64,000 nucleotides of DNA from Pseudomonas fulva 12-X (GTDB lineage: Bacteria > Pseudomonadota > Gammaproteobacteria > Pseudomonadales > Pseudomonadaceae). Below, piece by piece: positions 1 through 9,079 of this stretch (its first letter is position 1; every line of letters starts with the position of its first letter). Under the pieces are notes generated by a model, which was given only the letters and a program-made list of their open reading frames with translations, was not told the DNA's origin and searched no databases. A program made the translations under genes and the position numbers. Location of the stretch: positions 806,001 to 870,000 of the forward strand of contig NC_015556.1 of assembly GCF_000213805.1 (NCBI RefSeq), written 5' to 3'.

Positions 1-518
1 GTGAAGGCTTCAGCGTCGAAGCGGCCAAGACCGTGGAGATCGATGGGCAGCGCGTCAGCAGCACGCGGGTGCGTGCAGCCCTGGCCAGCGGCGACTTCGC
101 CGTTGCCGAGCGCATGCTGGGCCGCCCGTTCCGCATCGTCGGGCGGGTGCTGCACGGCCAGAAGCTCGGTCGTCAGCTCAATGCGCCGACCGCCAACGTG
201 CAGCTCAAGCGCAAACGTGTACCGCTGACCGGGGTGTACCTGGTCAGCGTCGAGATAGACGGCCAGCCATGGCCGGGCGTCGCCAATATCGGTGTGCGCC
301 CCAGCGTGGCCGGTGACGGGAGCGCCCACCTCGAGGTGCACCTGCTGGATTTTGCCGGTGACCTGTATGGCCGGCGTTTGACGGTGGCTTTCCACCACAA
401 GCTGCGCGATGAGCAGCGTTTCGCCTCGCTCGAGGCATTGAAGACGGCCATTGCGGCCGACATTGCCGCTGCCCGCGACCACTGGCAGCGCCAACCGCTG
501 ATGAAGAGCCCGACATGA
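1..518 (+). CDS. ribF: Bifunctional riboflavin kinase/FAD synthetase, C-terminal part
   Basis: This is the 3' end of ribF; the reading frame enters at base 3 and the start lies outside the window. RibF phosphorylates riboflavin to FMN and adenylylates it to FAD in the cytoplasm. The visible part holds the end of the adenylyltransferase domain ([10 protein letters not shown]) and the riboflavin kinase domain, with [15 protein letters not shown] as the flavokinase signature and [11 protein letters not shown] and [11 protein letters not shown] after it. The stop overlaps the ileS start by 4 bp (ATGA), so ileS is probably translationally coupled. ribF-ileS-lspA-fkpB-ispH is the usual Pseudomonas order. 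Confidence 0.96.
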   Translation, partial: EGFSVEAAKTVEIDGQRVSSTRVRAALASGDFAVAERMLGRPFRIVGRVLHGQKLGRQLNAPTANVQLKRKRVPLTGVYLVSVEIDGQPWPGVANIGVRPSVAGDGSAHLEVHLLDFAGDLYGRRLTVAFHHKLRDEQRFASLEALKTAIAADIAAARDHWQRQPLMKSPT

Positions 519-3349
519 CCGATTACAAAGCCACGCTGAACCTGCCCGACACTCCCTTCCCGATGAAGGCTGGCCTGCCGCAACGCGAGCCGCAGACCCT
601 GCAGCGCTGGATTGATATTGGTCTGTACGAAAAGCTGCGTAAGGCCGGTGAAGGCCGCCCGAAATTCGTGCTGCACGACGGCCCGCCCTATGCCAACGGC
701 AGCATCCACATCGGTCACGCGTTGAACAAGATCCTCAAGGACATCATCACCCGTTCCAAGACCCTGGCCGGCTATGACGCGCCGTACGTGCCGGGTTGGG
801 ATTGCCACGGCCTGCCGATCGAGCACAAGGTCGAGACCACCTTCGGCAAGAACCAGCCGGCCGACCTGACCCGCGAGCGTTGCCGCACCTATGCGGCCGA
901 GCAGGTCGAGGAGCAGAAGGCCAACTTCATCCGCCTCGGTGTGCTGGGTGACTGGAACAACCCGTACCTGACGATGAACTTCGCCAACGAGGCCGGCGAG
1001 ATCCGCGCCCTGGCGGAAATGGTCAAGAACGGCTTCGTGTTCAAGGGCCTCAAGCCGGTCAACTTCTGCTTCGACTGCGGCTCGGCGCTGGCCGAGGCCG
1101 AGGTCGAGTACCAGGACAAGAAATCCGAAGCCATCGACGTGGCCTTCCCGGTCGAGGATGCCGACAAGCTGGCCGCCGCCTTCGGCCTGGCCAGCCTGAG
1201 CAAGCCGACCGCCATCGTCATCTGGACCACCACGCCCTGGACCATCCCGGCTAACCAGGCGCTTAACGTGCATCCGGAATTCACCTACGCGCTGGTGGAC
1301 GTGGGCGACCGCCTGCTGCTGCTCGCCGAGGAAATGGTCGAGAGCTGCCTGCAGCGCTTCGGCCTCGAAGGCCAGGTCGTCGCCACCGCCCAGGGCTCGG
1401 CGCTGGAACTGATCAACTTCCGTCATCCGTTCTATGACCGCCTGTCGCCGCTGTACCTGGCCGAGTACGTCGAGCTGGGTGCCGGTACCGGTGTCGTCCA
1501 CTCCGCGCCGGCCTACGGCGAGGACGACTTCCAGAGCTGCAAGCGCTACGGCATGAGCAACGACGAAATCCTCAACCCGGTGCAGAGCAACGGTGTGTAC
1601 GTCGACTCGCTGCCGTTCTTCGGCGGCCAGTTCATCTGGAAGGCCACGCCGGCCATCGTCGCCAAGCTCGAAGAGGTGGGCGCGCTGCTCAAGCACGCCA
1701 CCATCAGCCACAGCTACATGCATTGCTGGCGCCACAAGACGCCGCTGATCTACCGCGCCACCGCGCAGTGGTTCGTCGGTATGGACACCAAACCCAAGGA
1801 GGGCGGCACCCTGCGTGAGCGCTCCCTGGCGGCCATCGAAGACACCCGGTTCGTTCCGGCCTGGGGCCAGGCGCGCCTGCACAGCATGATCGCCGGACGC
1901 CCGGACTGGTGCATCTCGCGTCAGCGCAACTGGGGCGTGCCGATTCCGTTCTTCACTCATAAGGAGAGCGGCGAGCTGCACCCGCGCACCGTCGAGCTGA
2001 TGGAAGAGGTCGCCAAGCGCGTCGAGCAAGAGGGCATCGAAGCCTGGTTCAAGCTCGACCCTGCCGAGCTGCTGGGTGCCGAGGCCGACCAGTACGACAA
2101 GAGCCGCGACACCCTGGACGTGTGGTTCGATTCCGGTACCACCCACTGGCACGTGCTGCGCGGCTCCCACGCCGACCTGGCGCATACCAGCGGCCCGGTT
2201 GCCGATCTGTACCTGGAAGGCTCCGACCAGCACCGCGGCTGGTTCCATTCCTCGCTGCTGACCGGTTGCGCCATCGACGGCCACGCACCGTACAAGGAGC
2301 TGCTGACCCACGGCTTCACCGTCGACGAGCAGGGCCGCAAGCAGTCCAAGTCCCTCGGCAACGTGGTCGCGCCGCAGAAGGTGATCGACAGCATGGGCGC
2401 CGACATCCTGCGCCTGTGGGTCGCCTCCACCGACTACTCCGGCGAGATGGCGGTGTCCGACCAGATCCTGCAGCGCAGCGCCGATGCCTACCGGCGCATC
2501 CGCAACACCGCGCGCTTCATGCTGGCCAACCTCAATGGCTTCAACCCGGCTACCGACCTGCTGCCAGCCGAGCAGATGCTCGACCTCGACCGCTGGGCCG
2601 TCGACGCCACCGCGCGCCTGCAGGACGAACTGACCGAAGCCTACGGCGAGTATCGCTTCTGGAACGTCTACTCCAAGGTGCACAACTTCTGCGTGCAGGA
2701 GCTGGGCGGCTTCTACCTGGACATTATCAAGGACCGCCAGTACACCACCGCGCCGGACAGCATCGCCCGCCGTTCCTGCCAGAGCGCGCTGTTCCACATC
2801 TGCGAGGCGCTGGTGCGCTGGATCGCGCCGATCCTGTCGTTCACCGCCGAGGAAATCTGGCAGTTCCTGCCGGGCGAGCGCGCCGAGTCGGTGATGCTGG
2901 TTACCTGGTACGAGAACCTGGCCCGTCTGCCGGAAGGCTTCGAGCTGGACAACGCCTATTGGGAGCGCGTCATGGCGGTCAAGGGCGCGGTCAACAAGGA
3001 GCTGGAGAACCTGCGCGCGAGCAAGGCCATCGGCGCCAGCCTTCAGGCGGAGGTCACCCTGTTCGGTGATGACGCTCTGCGTAATGATCTGGCCAAGCTC
3101 GGTGACGAACTGCGCTTCGCGCTGATCACTTCCGCTGCCGCTACCGCGCCGCTGAGTGATGCGCCGGCCGATGCCGTGGTCACCGAGGTCGAAGGCCTGA
3201 AGCTGAAGATCGTCAAGTCCGCCCACGCCAAGTGCGGTCGTTGCTGGCACCTGCGCGCCGATGTCGGCACCCATGCCGAGCATCCGGAACTGTGCGGCCG
3301 TTGCATCAGCAACATCGAAGGTTCGGGCGAGGTGCGCCACCATGCGTAA
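515..3349 (+). CDS. ileS: Isoleucyl-tRNA synthetase
   Basis: Charges tRNA-Ile with isoleucine; a cytoplasmic class I synthetase of 944 residues, full length for the bacterial type. The HIGH motif appears as [11 protein letters not shown] near residue 65. The second ATP-binding signature reads KQSKSLGN, a variant of KMSKS, in the sequence [10 protein letters not shown]. The CP1 editing domain includes [13 protein letters not shown]. Four C-terminal cysteines (CGRCW ... CGRC) form the zinc site expected of this type. The ATG overlaps the ribF stop, and lspA follows after 30 bp, so the gene sits inside one operon. Confidence 0.98.
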   Translation: MTDYKATLNLPDTPFPMKAGLPQREPQTLQRWIDIGLYEKLRKAGEGRPKFVLHDGPPYANGSIHIGHALNKILKDIITRSKTLAGYDAPYVPGWDCHGLPIEHKVETTFGKNQPADLTRERCRTYAAEQVEEQKANFIRLGVLGDWNNPYLTMNFANEAGEIRALAEMVKNGFVFKGLKPVNFCFDCGSALAEAEVEYQDKKSEAIDVAFPVEDADKLAAAFGLASLSKPTAIVIWTTTPWTIPANQALNVHPEFTYALVDVGDRLLLLAEEMVESCLQRFGLEGQVVATAQGSALELINFRHPFYDRLSPLYLAEYVELGAGTGVVHSAPAYGEDDFQSCKRYGMSNDEILNPVQSNGVYVDSLPFFGGQFIWKATPAIVAKLEEVGALLKHATISHSYMHCWRHKTPLIYRATAQWFVGMDTKPKEGGTLRERSLAAIEDTRFVPAWGQARLHSMIAGRPDWCISRQRNWGVPIPFFTHKESGELHPRTVELMEEVAKRVEQEGIEAWFKLDPAELLGAEADQYDKSRDTLDVWFDSGTTHWHVLRGSHADLAHTSGPVADLYLEGSDQHRGWFHSSLLTGCAIDGHAPYKELLTHGFTVDEQGRKQSKSLGNVVAPQKVIDSMGADILRLWVASTDYSGEMAVSDQILQRSADAYRRIRNTARFMLANLNGFNPATDLLPAEQMLDLDRWAVDATARLQDELTEAYGEYRFWNVYSKVHNFCVQELGGFYLDIIKDRQYTTAPDSIARRSCQSALFHICEALVRWIAPILSFTAEEIWQFLPGERAESVMLVTWYENLARLPEGFELDNAYWERVMAVKGAVNKELENLRASKAIGASLQAEVTLFGDDALRNDLAKLGDELRFALITSAAATAPLSDAPADAVVTEVEGLKLKIVKSAHAKCGRCWHLRADVGTHAEHPELCGRCISNIEGSGEVRHHA

Positions 3350-3379
3350 CGCCCTGGCCCGCTTTGCGGAGATGAACCA

Positions 3380-3886
3380 ATGAGCGCCCGTTTCGGCAAG
3401 CTCGGCTGGGTGTGGCTCAGCGTCGTGGTGTTCGTGATCGACCAGGTCACCAAGTTCTGGTTCGACAACAACCTTCAGATGTGGGAGCGCATTACCGTGA
3501 TCCCCCATGTGCTGGACTGGACCCTGGCCTACAACACCGGCGCAGCCTTCAGCTTCCTGGCTGGCGCCTCGGGCTGGCAGCGCTGGCTGTTCACCCTGAT
3601 CGCCGTAGCGGTCAGCGTGGTGCTGGTGGTGTGGATGAAGCGCCTCAAGGCCGATGAAACCTGGCTGGCCGTTGGCCTGGCCCTGGTGCTCGGCGGCGCC
3701 CTGGGCAACCTCGTTGACCGGGTGATCTTCGGTCACGTGGTCGATTTCATCCTGGTGCACTGGCAGAGCAGCTGGTATTTCCCGGCCTTCAATATCGCCG
3801 ACAGCGCGATTACCGTCGGCGCCGTCCTGCTGGCGCTGGATATGTTCAAGAGCAAGAAGCCTGAAGAAGAGGTGGCACGTGACTGA
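3380..3886 (+). CDS. lspA: Lipoprotein signal peptidase (signal peptidase II)
   Basis: Inner-membrane aspartyl protease that removes the signal peptide of prolipoproteins after diacylglyceryl modification. At 168 residues it has the usual length, with four hydrophobic segments. Family motifs are all visible: DQVTKFW, YNTGAAFSF, and the two catalytic aspartates in GNLVDRV and FNIADSAI. Its end overlaps the fkpB start by 8 bp. A client candidate in this window is the small lipoprotein at 11203-11496. Confidence 0.97.
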   Translation: MSARFGKLGWVWLSVVVFVIDQVTKFWFDNNLQMWERITVIPHVLDWTLAYNTGAAFSFLAGASGWQRWLFTLIAVAVSVVLVVWMKRLKADETWLAVGLALVLGGALGNLVDRVIFGHVVDFILVHWQSSWYFPAFNIADSAITVGAVLLALDMFKSKKPEEEVARD

Positions 3887-4325
3887 TGTACGTATCGGCC
3901 CGGATCGGCAGGTGACCCTGCATTTCGCGCTGAAGCTGGATAACGGCGATGTGGTCGACAGCACCTTCGACAAGCAGCCGGCCACCTTCAAGGTCGGCGA
4001 CGGCAACCTGCTGCCGGGCTTCGAGGCCGCGCTCTACGGTTTCAAGGCCGGCGACAAGCGCAGCCTGACCGTCGAGCCCGAGCAGGGCTTCGGCCAGCAC
4101 AACCCGCAGAACGTGCAGGTCATGCCGCGCTCCCAGTTCCAGGACATGGAGCTGTCCGAAGGGCTGCTGGTGATCTTCAACGACGCCGCCAATACCGAGC
4201 TGCCAGGCGTGGTGAAAGAATTCGATGACGCCCAGGTGACCATCGACTTCAACCACCCGCTGGCCGGCAAGACGCTGACCTTCGACGTCGAGATCATTGA
4301 GGTCAAAGCCGTCCAGGCGGTGTAG
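3879..4325 (+). CDS. fkpB: FKBP-type peptidyl-prolyl isomerase, SlpA/FkpB type
   Basis: SlyD-like prolyl isomerase/chaperone of 148 residues. The FKBP half-sites (GDVVDSTF, LLPGFEAALYGF, FNHPLAGKTLTF) flank the inserted IF domain, as in FkpB/SlpA. The chosen start is GTG inside the lspA coding end (GTGACTGATGTA), which gives the conserved TDVRIGPD N-terminus. In Pseudomonas this gene normally lies immediately before ispH; here a toxin-antitoxin pair separates them. Confidence 0.93.
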   Translation: MTDVRIGPDRQVTLHFALKLDNGDVVDSTFDKQPATFKVGDGNLLPGFEAALYGFKAGDKRSLTVEPEQGFGQHNPQNVQVMPRSQFQDMELSEGLLVIFNDAANTELPGVVKEFDDAQVTIDFNHPLAGKTLTFDVEIIEVKAVQAV

Positions 4326-4364
4326 GATGAGTGCCTTGTCGACCGCTAAAACGGAGGCCGCACC

Positions 4365-4559
4365 ATGAGCGTACAGCGTTCCCCCATCGTGTCGGAGTTC
4401 GAGACCCAGGAATCGGCGGACAGCCACGACGGCTGGTTTCGCCGCAAGGTCGCGGAATCTCTCGCAGACTCTCGAGGTGTGGTTGCCCATGATCAGGTGA
4501 TGGCCGATGTCGAGGCCGTCATCAGCGAGGCAGAGGCACGGCGGCGGAGTAAGCGTTGA
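4365..4559 (+). CDS. Putative type II antitoxin, RelB/ParD-like
   Basis: A 64-residue acidic-to-basic protein directly upstream of, and overlapping, a RelE/ParE toxin gene, so its role as antitoxin is inferred mainly from position. The sequence has a helix-rich C-terminal half (VVAHDQVMADVEAVISEAEA) of the sort seen in stability determinants; I do not see a clear ribbon-helix-helix. A good ribosome site (ACGGAGG) precedes the ATG. Its TGA shares bases with the toxin ATG (TGATG). Such proteins usually neutralise the toxin and repress their own promoter. Confidence 0.75.
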   Translation: MSVQRSPIVSEFETQESADSHDGWFRRKVAESLADSRGVVAHDQVMADVEAVISEAEARRRSKR

Positions 4560-4834
4560 TGCTGCCGATCGTCTGGCGTGCCACTGCCAGGGACGATCTT
4601 TTGCAGATCATTCGTTACATCGCCAATGAAGACCCCAAGGCTGCCAGGCAGCTAAAAGAGCGATTGGAGTCGGTTGTGCTGCCGTTGGCTGAGCATCCCT
4701 ATCTGTATCGTTTTGGTCGGGTGCCCGGAACACGCGAGCTGATCGCTCATCCAAACTACATTCTGGTTTACCGAGTAGCCGCTGACGCTGTGGAAGTGGT
4801 GAACGTTCTTCATGCTCGCCAACAGTATCCTTGA
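4559..4834 (+). CDS. RelE/ParE-family toxin
   Basis: A 91-residue protein of the RelE/ParE fold: [19 protein letters not shown] at the N-terminus, the middle [14 protein letters not shown] strand pair, and [12 protein letters not shown] at the C-terminus, where the H-RQ-P ending is typical of ParE/RelE toxins. The fold is shared by mRNA-cleaving RelE and gyrase-poisoning ParE, so the target cannot be assigned. The ATG at 4559 was preferred over the TTG at 4556 because it overlaps the antitoxin stop. The stop is 35 bp before ispH, which raises the possibility that ispH is co-transcribed. Confidence 0.85.
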   Translation: MLPIVWRATARDDLLQIIRYIANEDPKAARQLKERLESVVLPLAEHPYLYRFGRVPGTRELIAHPNYILVYRVAADAVEVVNVLHARQQYP

Positions 4835-4869
4835 ACCCTGTTCGGCGCCGCGCAATCGAGACAACCATC

Positions 4870-5814
4870 ATGCAAATCAAACTCGCCAATCCCCGCGGTT
4901 TCTGCGCCGGTGTCGACCGCGCCATCGAGATCGTCAACCGCGCCCTCGAGGTATTCGGTCCACCGATCTACGTGCGCCATGAAGTGGTGCACAACAAGTT
5001 CGTGGTCGAGGACCTGCGCAACCGTGGCGCGGTATTCGTCGAAGAGCTGGACCAGGTGCCCGATGATGTGATCGTCATCTTCAGCGCCCACGGCGTGTCC
5101 CAGGCGGTGCGCAACGAAGCCGCCAACCGCGGCCTGAAGGTGTTCGACGCCACCTGCCCGCTGGTCACCAAGGTGCACCTGGAAGTGGTGCGCTACAGCC
5201 GTGACGGCCGCGAATGCATCCTCATCGGCCACGAAGGCCACCCGGAAGTCGAAGGCACCATGGGCCAGTACGACGTCAGCAACGGTGGCGCCATCTATCT
5301 GGTCGAGGACGAGGACGACGTCGCCACGCTGCAGGTGCGCGACCCGGAAAATCTCGCCTTCGTGACCCAGACCACGCTGTCGATGGATGACACCAGCAAA
5401 GTCATCGACGCCCTGCGTGCGCGCTTCCCCAGCATCGGCGGGCCGCGCAAGGACGACATCTGCTACGCCACCCAGAATCGCCAGGATGCGGTCAAGCAAC
5501 TGGCCGCCGAGTGTGACGTGCTGCTGGTAGTCGGCAGCCCGAACAGCTCCAACTCCAACCGCCTGCGCGAGCTGGCCGAGCGTATGGGCACTCCGGCCTA
5601 CCTGATCGACGGTGCCGAGGATCTCAAGCGCGAGTGGTTCGACGGCGCCAAGGGCATCGGCATCACCGCCGGTGCATCGGCCCCGGAAGTGCTGGTGCGC
5701 GGCGTGATCGACAAACTGGGCGAGTGGGGCGCCAGCAACGTTCAGGAACTGGACGGCCGCCCGGAGAACGTGACCTTCTCCATGCCCAAGGAGCTGCGGC
5801 TCAAGGCGGTGTGA
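4870..5814 (+). CDS. ispH: 4-hydroxy-3-methylbut-2-enyl diphosphate reductase
   Basis: Last enzyme of the MEP isoprenoid pathway, converting HMBPP to IPP and DMAPP with an iron-sulfur cluster. The three cluster cysteines are visible in [21 protein letters not shown] and ICYATQNRQ, and the protein is 314 residues, as expected. The ATG at 4870 gives the standard [14 protein letters not shown] start; a TTG 39 bp upstream in frame would add a non-conserved tail and was rejected. A strong terminator follows at 5833-5858. Confidence 0.97.
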   Translation: MQIKLANPRGFCAGVDRAIEIVNRALEVFGPPIYVRHEVVHNKFVVEDLRNRGAVFVEELDQVPDDVIVIFSAHGVSQAVRNEAANRGLKVFDATCPLVTKVHLEVVRYSRDGRECILIGHEGHPEVEGTMGQYDVSNGGAIYLVEDEDDVATLQVRDPENLAFVTQTTLSMDDTSKVIDALRARFPSIGGPRKDDICYATQNRQDAVKQLAAECDVLLVVGSPNSSNSNRLRELAERMGTPAYLIDGAEDLKREWFDGAKGIGITAGASAPEVLVRGVIDKLGEWGASNVQELDGRPENVTFSMPKELRLKAV

Positions 5815-5832
5815 AGCAAACGGTGCAGAAAG

Positions 5833-5858
5833 GCCAGGGCAGATACCCTGGCTTTTTT
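5833..5858 (+). terminator. Rho-independent terminator after ispH
   Basis: Perfect 7-bp stem GCCAGGG / CCCTGGC with loop CAGATA, followed by TTTTTT. It closes the ribF-ispH transcription unit. Confidence 0.9.
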
Positions 5859-5963
5859 GTGGGCGCTGTCGAGTGCGGCACTCGATGGCCATTGCGTTGA
5901 CCAATACCTAGTCATGCCGCCAGCGCTCGGTGCTGGCGGCAAGCATCCAACCGGAGGACCAAT

Positions 5964-6710
5964 ATGGCTCACGAGCAAATCGTCATCACCACACCGGACG
6001 GCCAGTGCCCGGCCCACGTGTTCACCCCCGCCGGCGGGCAGGGCGGCCCGGCGATCATCTTCTACATGGACGCCGGCGGTATCCGCCCAGGCGTGCTGGC
6101 TATGGCTGAACGCCTGGCCAACGCCGGGTACGTGGTGCTACTGCCGGATATGTATTACCGCTACGGCGCCTACGGGCCGTTCGATCCCAAGGAAGTGTTC
6201 AAGGGTGATTTCCGCGCCATCCTCGGCCCGCTGATGGCCACCACCGGCAACGCCAAGGCTGCAGCCGACATCGACGCCTACATCGGCTACCTCGACGGGC
6301 GCAGCGATGTGCACGGCAAGCGCATCGGCGCGGTGGGCTTCTGCATGGGCGGCGGCATGGCCATCGCCTCCGCTGGTGCGCGCCCCGAGCGCTTCGCGGC
6401 CATTGCCAGCTACCACGGCGGCAACCTGGCCACCGACGCCGCCGACAGCCCGCACCGTGCAGCGCCTGTTTTGCAGGCCGAGGTCTATATCGCCGCCGCC
6501 GAGAACGATGGCAGCTACCCGCCGGAAATGGCCGAGCGTTTCGAGAAGGCGCTGCGCGATGCCGGCGTGACCTTCACCGCGGAATCCTACCCGGCCAAGC
6601 ACGGCTGGATGAAACCGGACTTTCCGGTGTACGACGAGAAAGCCGCCGAGCACGGCTGGAAGCAGATGCTGGCATTCTTCGCCCGTACCCTGGGCGACAA
6701 GAACGCCTGA
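5964..6710 (+). CDS. Dienelactone hydrolase family protein
   Basis: Alpha/beta hydrolase of 248 residues of the dienelactone hydrolase family. The nucleophile elbow is GFCMGGGMA, with cysteine in place of the usual serine as in true DLH, and the catalytic histidine is in PAKHGWM near the C-terminus; the acid is probably in AAENDGSYPP. There is no signal peptide, so it is cytoplasmic. GGAGG lies 8 bp before the ATG. The substrate is not evident: no aromatic ring-cleavage genes are nearby. It stands alone between two terminator-like hairpins. Confidence 0.85.
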   Translation: MAHEQIVITTPDGQCPAHVFTPAGGQGGPAIIFYMDAGGIRPGVLAMAERLANAGYVVLLPDMYYRYGAYGPFDPKEVFKGDFRAILGPLMATTGNAKAAADIDAYIGYLDGRSDVHGKRIGAVGFCMGGGMAIASAGARPERFAAIASYHGGNLATDAADSPHRAAPVLQAEVYIAAAENDGSYPPEMAERFEKALRDAGVTFTAESYPAKHGWMKPDFPVYDEKAAEHGWKQMLAFFARTLGDKNA

Positions 6711-6724
6711 CCTGCTGCACTCAC

Positions 6725-6755
6725 GTTCACCATCGCCTTGGCGGCGGTGGTGAAC
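6725..6755. other. Perfect hairpin after the dienelactone hydrolase gene
   Basis: GTTCACCA pairs with TGGTGAAC and the pairing continues inward through TCGCC/GGCGG, giving about 13 bp around a 5-base loop. No T-run follows, so it may be a Rho-dependent stop, an mRNA-stabilising stem or a REP relative. Confidence 0.5.
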
Positions 6756-6849
6756 GCCTGCCTTCATCTCGTTTCTACGGTGCCTGCACCGCCTCGCCAT
6801 CATGCTCAACGAAGCCCGCGGGCTTGGCTGAGGCTTTTCTGCAGGCAAT

Positions 6850-6874
6850 AAAAAAGCCGGCTTGTGGCCGGCTT
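6850..6874 (-). terminator. Rho-independent terminator of ppa
   Basis: Read on the minus strand: stem AAGCCGG / CCGGCTT with a 7-base loop followed by a run of T (A6850-6855 on the plus strand). It lies 18 bp past the ppa stop. Confidence 0.85.
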
Positions 6875-6892
6875 TCCTTAGGCAGGTTGTGC

Positions 6893-7420
6893 TTACTTTT
6901 GATAAGCAGCAGCCGCCTTGGTGATCTCGGCGCGGGCCGCGTCAGCGTTGCCCCAGCCTTCGACCTTGACCCACTTGCCCTTCTCGAGATCCTTGTAGTT
7001 CTCGAAGAAGTGCTTGATCTGCTCGATCAGCAGCGGAGGCAGGTCGGTGTATTCCTGAACGTCTTTGTAGATGGTGGTCAGCTTGTCGTGCGGCACCGCG
7101 ATCAGTTTGGCGTCGCCACCGGCTTCGTCGGTCATGTGCAGGATGCCGACCGGGCGGGCGCGGATCACCGAGCCTGGCGCGACCGGGTACGGGGTCACGA
7201 CCAGCACGTCGAGGGGGTCACCGTCGTCGGCCAGGGTGTGCGGGATGAAACCGTAGTTGGCCGGGTAGAACATCGGGGTGGCCATGAAACGGTCGACGAA
7301 CAGGCAGTCGGTGTCGTGATCGATTTCGTATTTGATCGGCGCGTGGTTGGCCGGGATTTCGATAGCGACGTAGATGTCGTTCGGCAGGTCTTTACCGGCC
7401 GGAACCTTGCTGTAGCTCAT
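6893..7420 (-). CDS. ppa: Inorganic pyrophosphatase
   Basis: Soluble family I pyrophosphatase hydrolysing PPi to two phosphates, pulling biosynthetic reactions forward. 175 residues. Active-site residues are visible in [21 protein letters not shown] and [12 protein letters not shown]. The start [11 protein letters not shown] is chosen because AGGGAG stands just before it; the frame is open eight codons further upstream without conserved sequence. It lies 38 bp downstream of mtfA on the same strand and ends at its own terminator. Confidence 0.97.
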   Translation of the reverse strand: MSYSKVPAGKDLPNDIYVAIEIPANHAPIKYEIDHDTDCLFVDRFMATPMFYPANYGFIPHTLADDGDPLDVLVVTPYPVAPGSVIRARPVGILHMTDEAGGDAKLIAVPHDKLTTIYKDVQEYTDLPPLLIEQIKHFFENYKDLEKGKWVKVEGWGNADAARAEITKAAAAYQK

Positions 7421-7458
7421 GGGTGACTCCCTGATGTGCGCCAAAAAAAGTGGCGCGA

Positions 7459-8328
7459 TTATAGGTGGATTCCCGCGTCGTTGCCATTACAGCCATTGGT
7501 CGTATCGGCAGCCGCGGGTGTGGGTCGCTGATAGTCCGGGTGTTCGACCTGCAGACGGCGCAAACGTGCCAAAGGGTCTTGCCGGTAGAACAGGCGAAGT
7601 TGCTCGTAGACCTTGGGAAAGGCCTCGTCGAGCAGGTCCGGCGCGTTGAAGAAATATTCGCTGGTCACCGCGAAGAACTCGGCGGGGTTTTCCGCGGCGT
7701 AGGGGTCGATGACGGTTTGCGCGTCCTCGTCGGCATCCAGCTCGGCATTGAGGCTGTCGAAGGCCTCCTGCATGGCGCTGGCCCACTGCTTCACGTCCAT
7801 GTTGCTGTGCAGCGGCGGCAGGCCGTTGGCATCGCCGCCGAGCATGTCCAGCTTGTGGGCCAGCTCGTGGATCACCAGGTTGTAGCCTTCCCAGCCGCCA
7901 CTGGCCTGCACGCCCGGCCAGGCGAGAATCACCGGGCCCTGTTGCCAGGCTTCGCCGCTGTGCTCGGCGTCCCATTCGTGTTCGATGCCACCAGAGTCGC
8001 GGTGGCGCTGCGGGCTGACGAAGTCGTCCGGGTAGAGGATCACCTCGTGGAAGCCCTGGTACCAGTTCAGGTCGGCCAGGCCGAGCAGCGGCAGTTCGGC
8101 GAGCGCCGCCAGGGCCAGGCGGTCCTCGACGTCCAGCTCGAGGCCGGGCAGGGTGGTCAGGTGCTTGGCGTGCAGAAACAGCACGGCGCGCTCGCGCAGC
8201 AGCTGCTCTTCTTCTGCGCTGAGGCCATCGAGAATCGGCAGGCGCTGGCGCACCGTGGCCCAGCTGCTGGCGCTGACGGGATGACGGGAGAGGATGCGAC
8301 GACGGCGCCAGGCGCTAAACGACCACAT
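7459..8328 (-). CDS. mtfA: Zinc-dependent peptidase of the MtfA family
   Basis: 289 residues, family M90. In E. coli MtfA is an aminopeptidase that binds the Mlc repressor and so affects glucose uptake genes; that link is known from enterics and may not hold here. The zinc motif HELAH, followed by KLDMLGG, and the downstream glutamates in [17 protein letters not shown] match the family. The N-terminal [12 protein letters not shown] segment is also typical. Transcribed with ppa on the minus strand. Confidence 0.9.
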   Translation of the reverse strand: MWSFSAWRRRRILSRHPVSASSWATVRQRLPILDGLSAEEEQLLRERAVLFLHAKHLTTLPGLELDVEDRLALAALAELPLLGLADLNWYQGFHEVILYPDDFVSPQRHRDSGGIEHEWDAEHSGEAWQQGPVILAWPGVQASGGWEGYNLVIHELAHKLDMLGGDANGLPPLHSNMDVKQWASAMQEAFDSLNAELDADEDAQTVIDPYAAENPAEFFAVTSEYFFNAPDLLDEAFPKVYEQLRLFYRQDPLARLRRLQVEHPDYQRPTPAAADTTNGCNGNDAGIHL

Positions 8329-8394
8329 GCAAACGGCTCGATTGAAAGACGCGTCACCTTAACAGCCCGGCCGCCGGCCGCAAGCGCTCAGGCG

Positions 8395-8850
8395 TTACTC
8401 GCTGTTGATGGGCAGCACGTAGTTTTTGAACTGCTCGTCCTCGACGAAGCCGATCGACTCGTAGACCTTCTGCGCCACCTCGTTATCGCGGCTGGTGGCC
8501 ACGCGCATGCGCACGGCCTGGGTCTGCTTGGCCATCTTCTTGGCGGTCTGCAGCAGGCGATCGGCGACCAGTTGGCGGCGCGCGTCTTCGGCGACGAAGA
8601 TGTCGTTGAGGATCCACACGCGCTTGAGCGACAGCGACGAATAGCTCGGGTACAGCTGGCAGAAGCCCAGCAGCTTGTTATCGTCGTCGGCCAGGGCCAG
8701 GTAGATCACCGATTCGTCGCGCTTGAGGCGGGTTTCCAGAAACTTGCGCGATGAGTCGGGGAACGGTCTTTCGCCATAGAACTCGCGGTAGCGAACGAAC
8801 AGCGGGGTGAGTAGATCCAAGTGCTCCAGGGTGGCTTGCACGATGCGCAT
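8395..8850 (-). CDS. GNAT family N-acetyltransferase
   Basis: 151 residues with the GNAT fold: substrate-binding strand LALADDDNKLLGFCQLYPS, the acetyl-CoA loop in ILNDIFVAEDARRQLVADRL (a variant of Q/RxxGxG/A) and the C-terminal motif NEVAQKVYESIGFVED. Small-molecule or protein target unknown. Minus strand, 66 bp upstream of mtfA, and diverging from mpl across a 229-bp gap. Confidence 0.85.
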   Translation of the reverse strand: MRIVQATLEHLDLLTPLFVRYREFYGERPFPDSSRKFLETRLKRDESVIYLALADDDNKLLGFCQLYPSYSSLSLKRVWILNDIFVAEDARRQLVADRLLQTAKKMAKQTQAVRMRVATSRDNEVAQKVYESIGFVEDEQFKNYVLPINSE

Positions 8851-9079
8851 GGGCGAGGGCCTCGTTTGGCTGTCGGGTGGAGACGGCAGGCGTTTCGATT
8901 AAAGTGCAGTTTTCGCCCTAAAGCCAGCGGGGCAGAGCCTTTCCCCTGCGGCGGGGTGCCATGCACAGCGCTGGTTTCGCCCCACCGGACAGACACGGCG
9001 AAAGGCGCCGCTGTGCTAATCTGCGGCCATGTTTTCACGCGGCTCGCCGCCTCCAGGCGCGCCTGTTCTCGAGGTTTTC

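Noticed and set aside
173..4006. A 1277-codon open frame on the minus strand opposite ileS-lspA
   Set aside because: It is antisense to well-identified genes, has no domain I recognise and arises from the GC-rich codon pattern.
4831..4869. N-terminal extension of IspH from a TTG
   Set aside because: It adds 13 unconserved residues and overlaps the toxin stop; the ATG at 4870 gives the standard protein.
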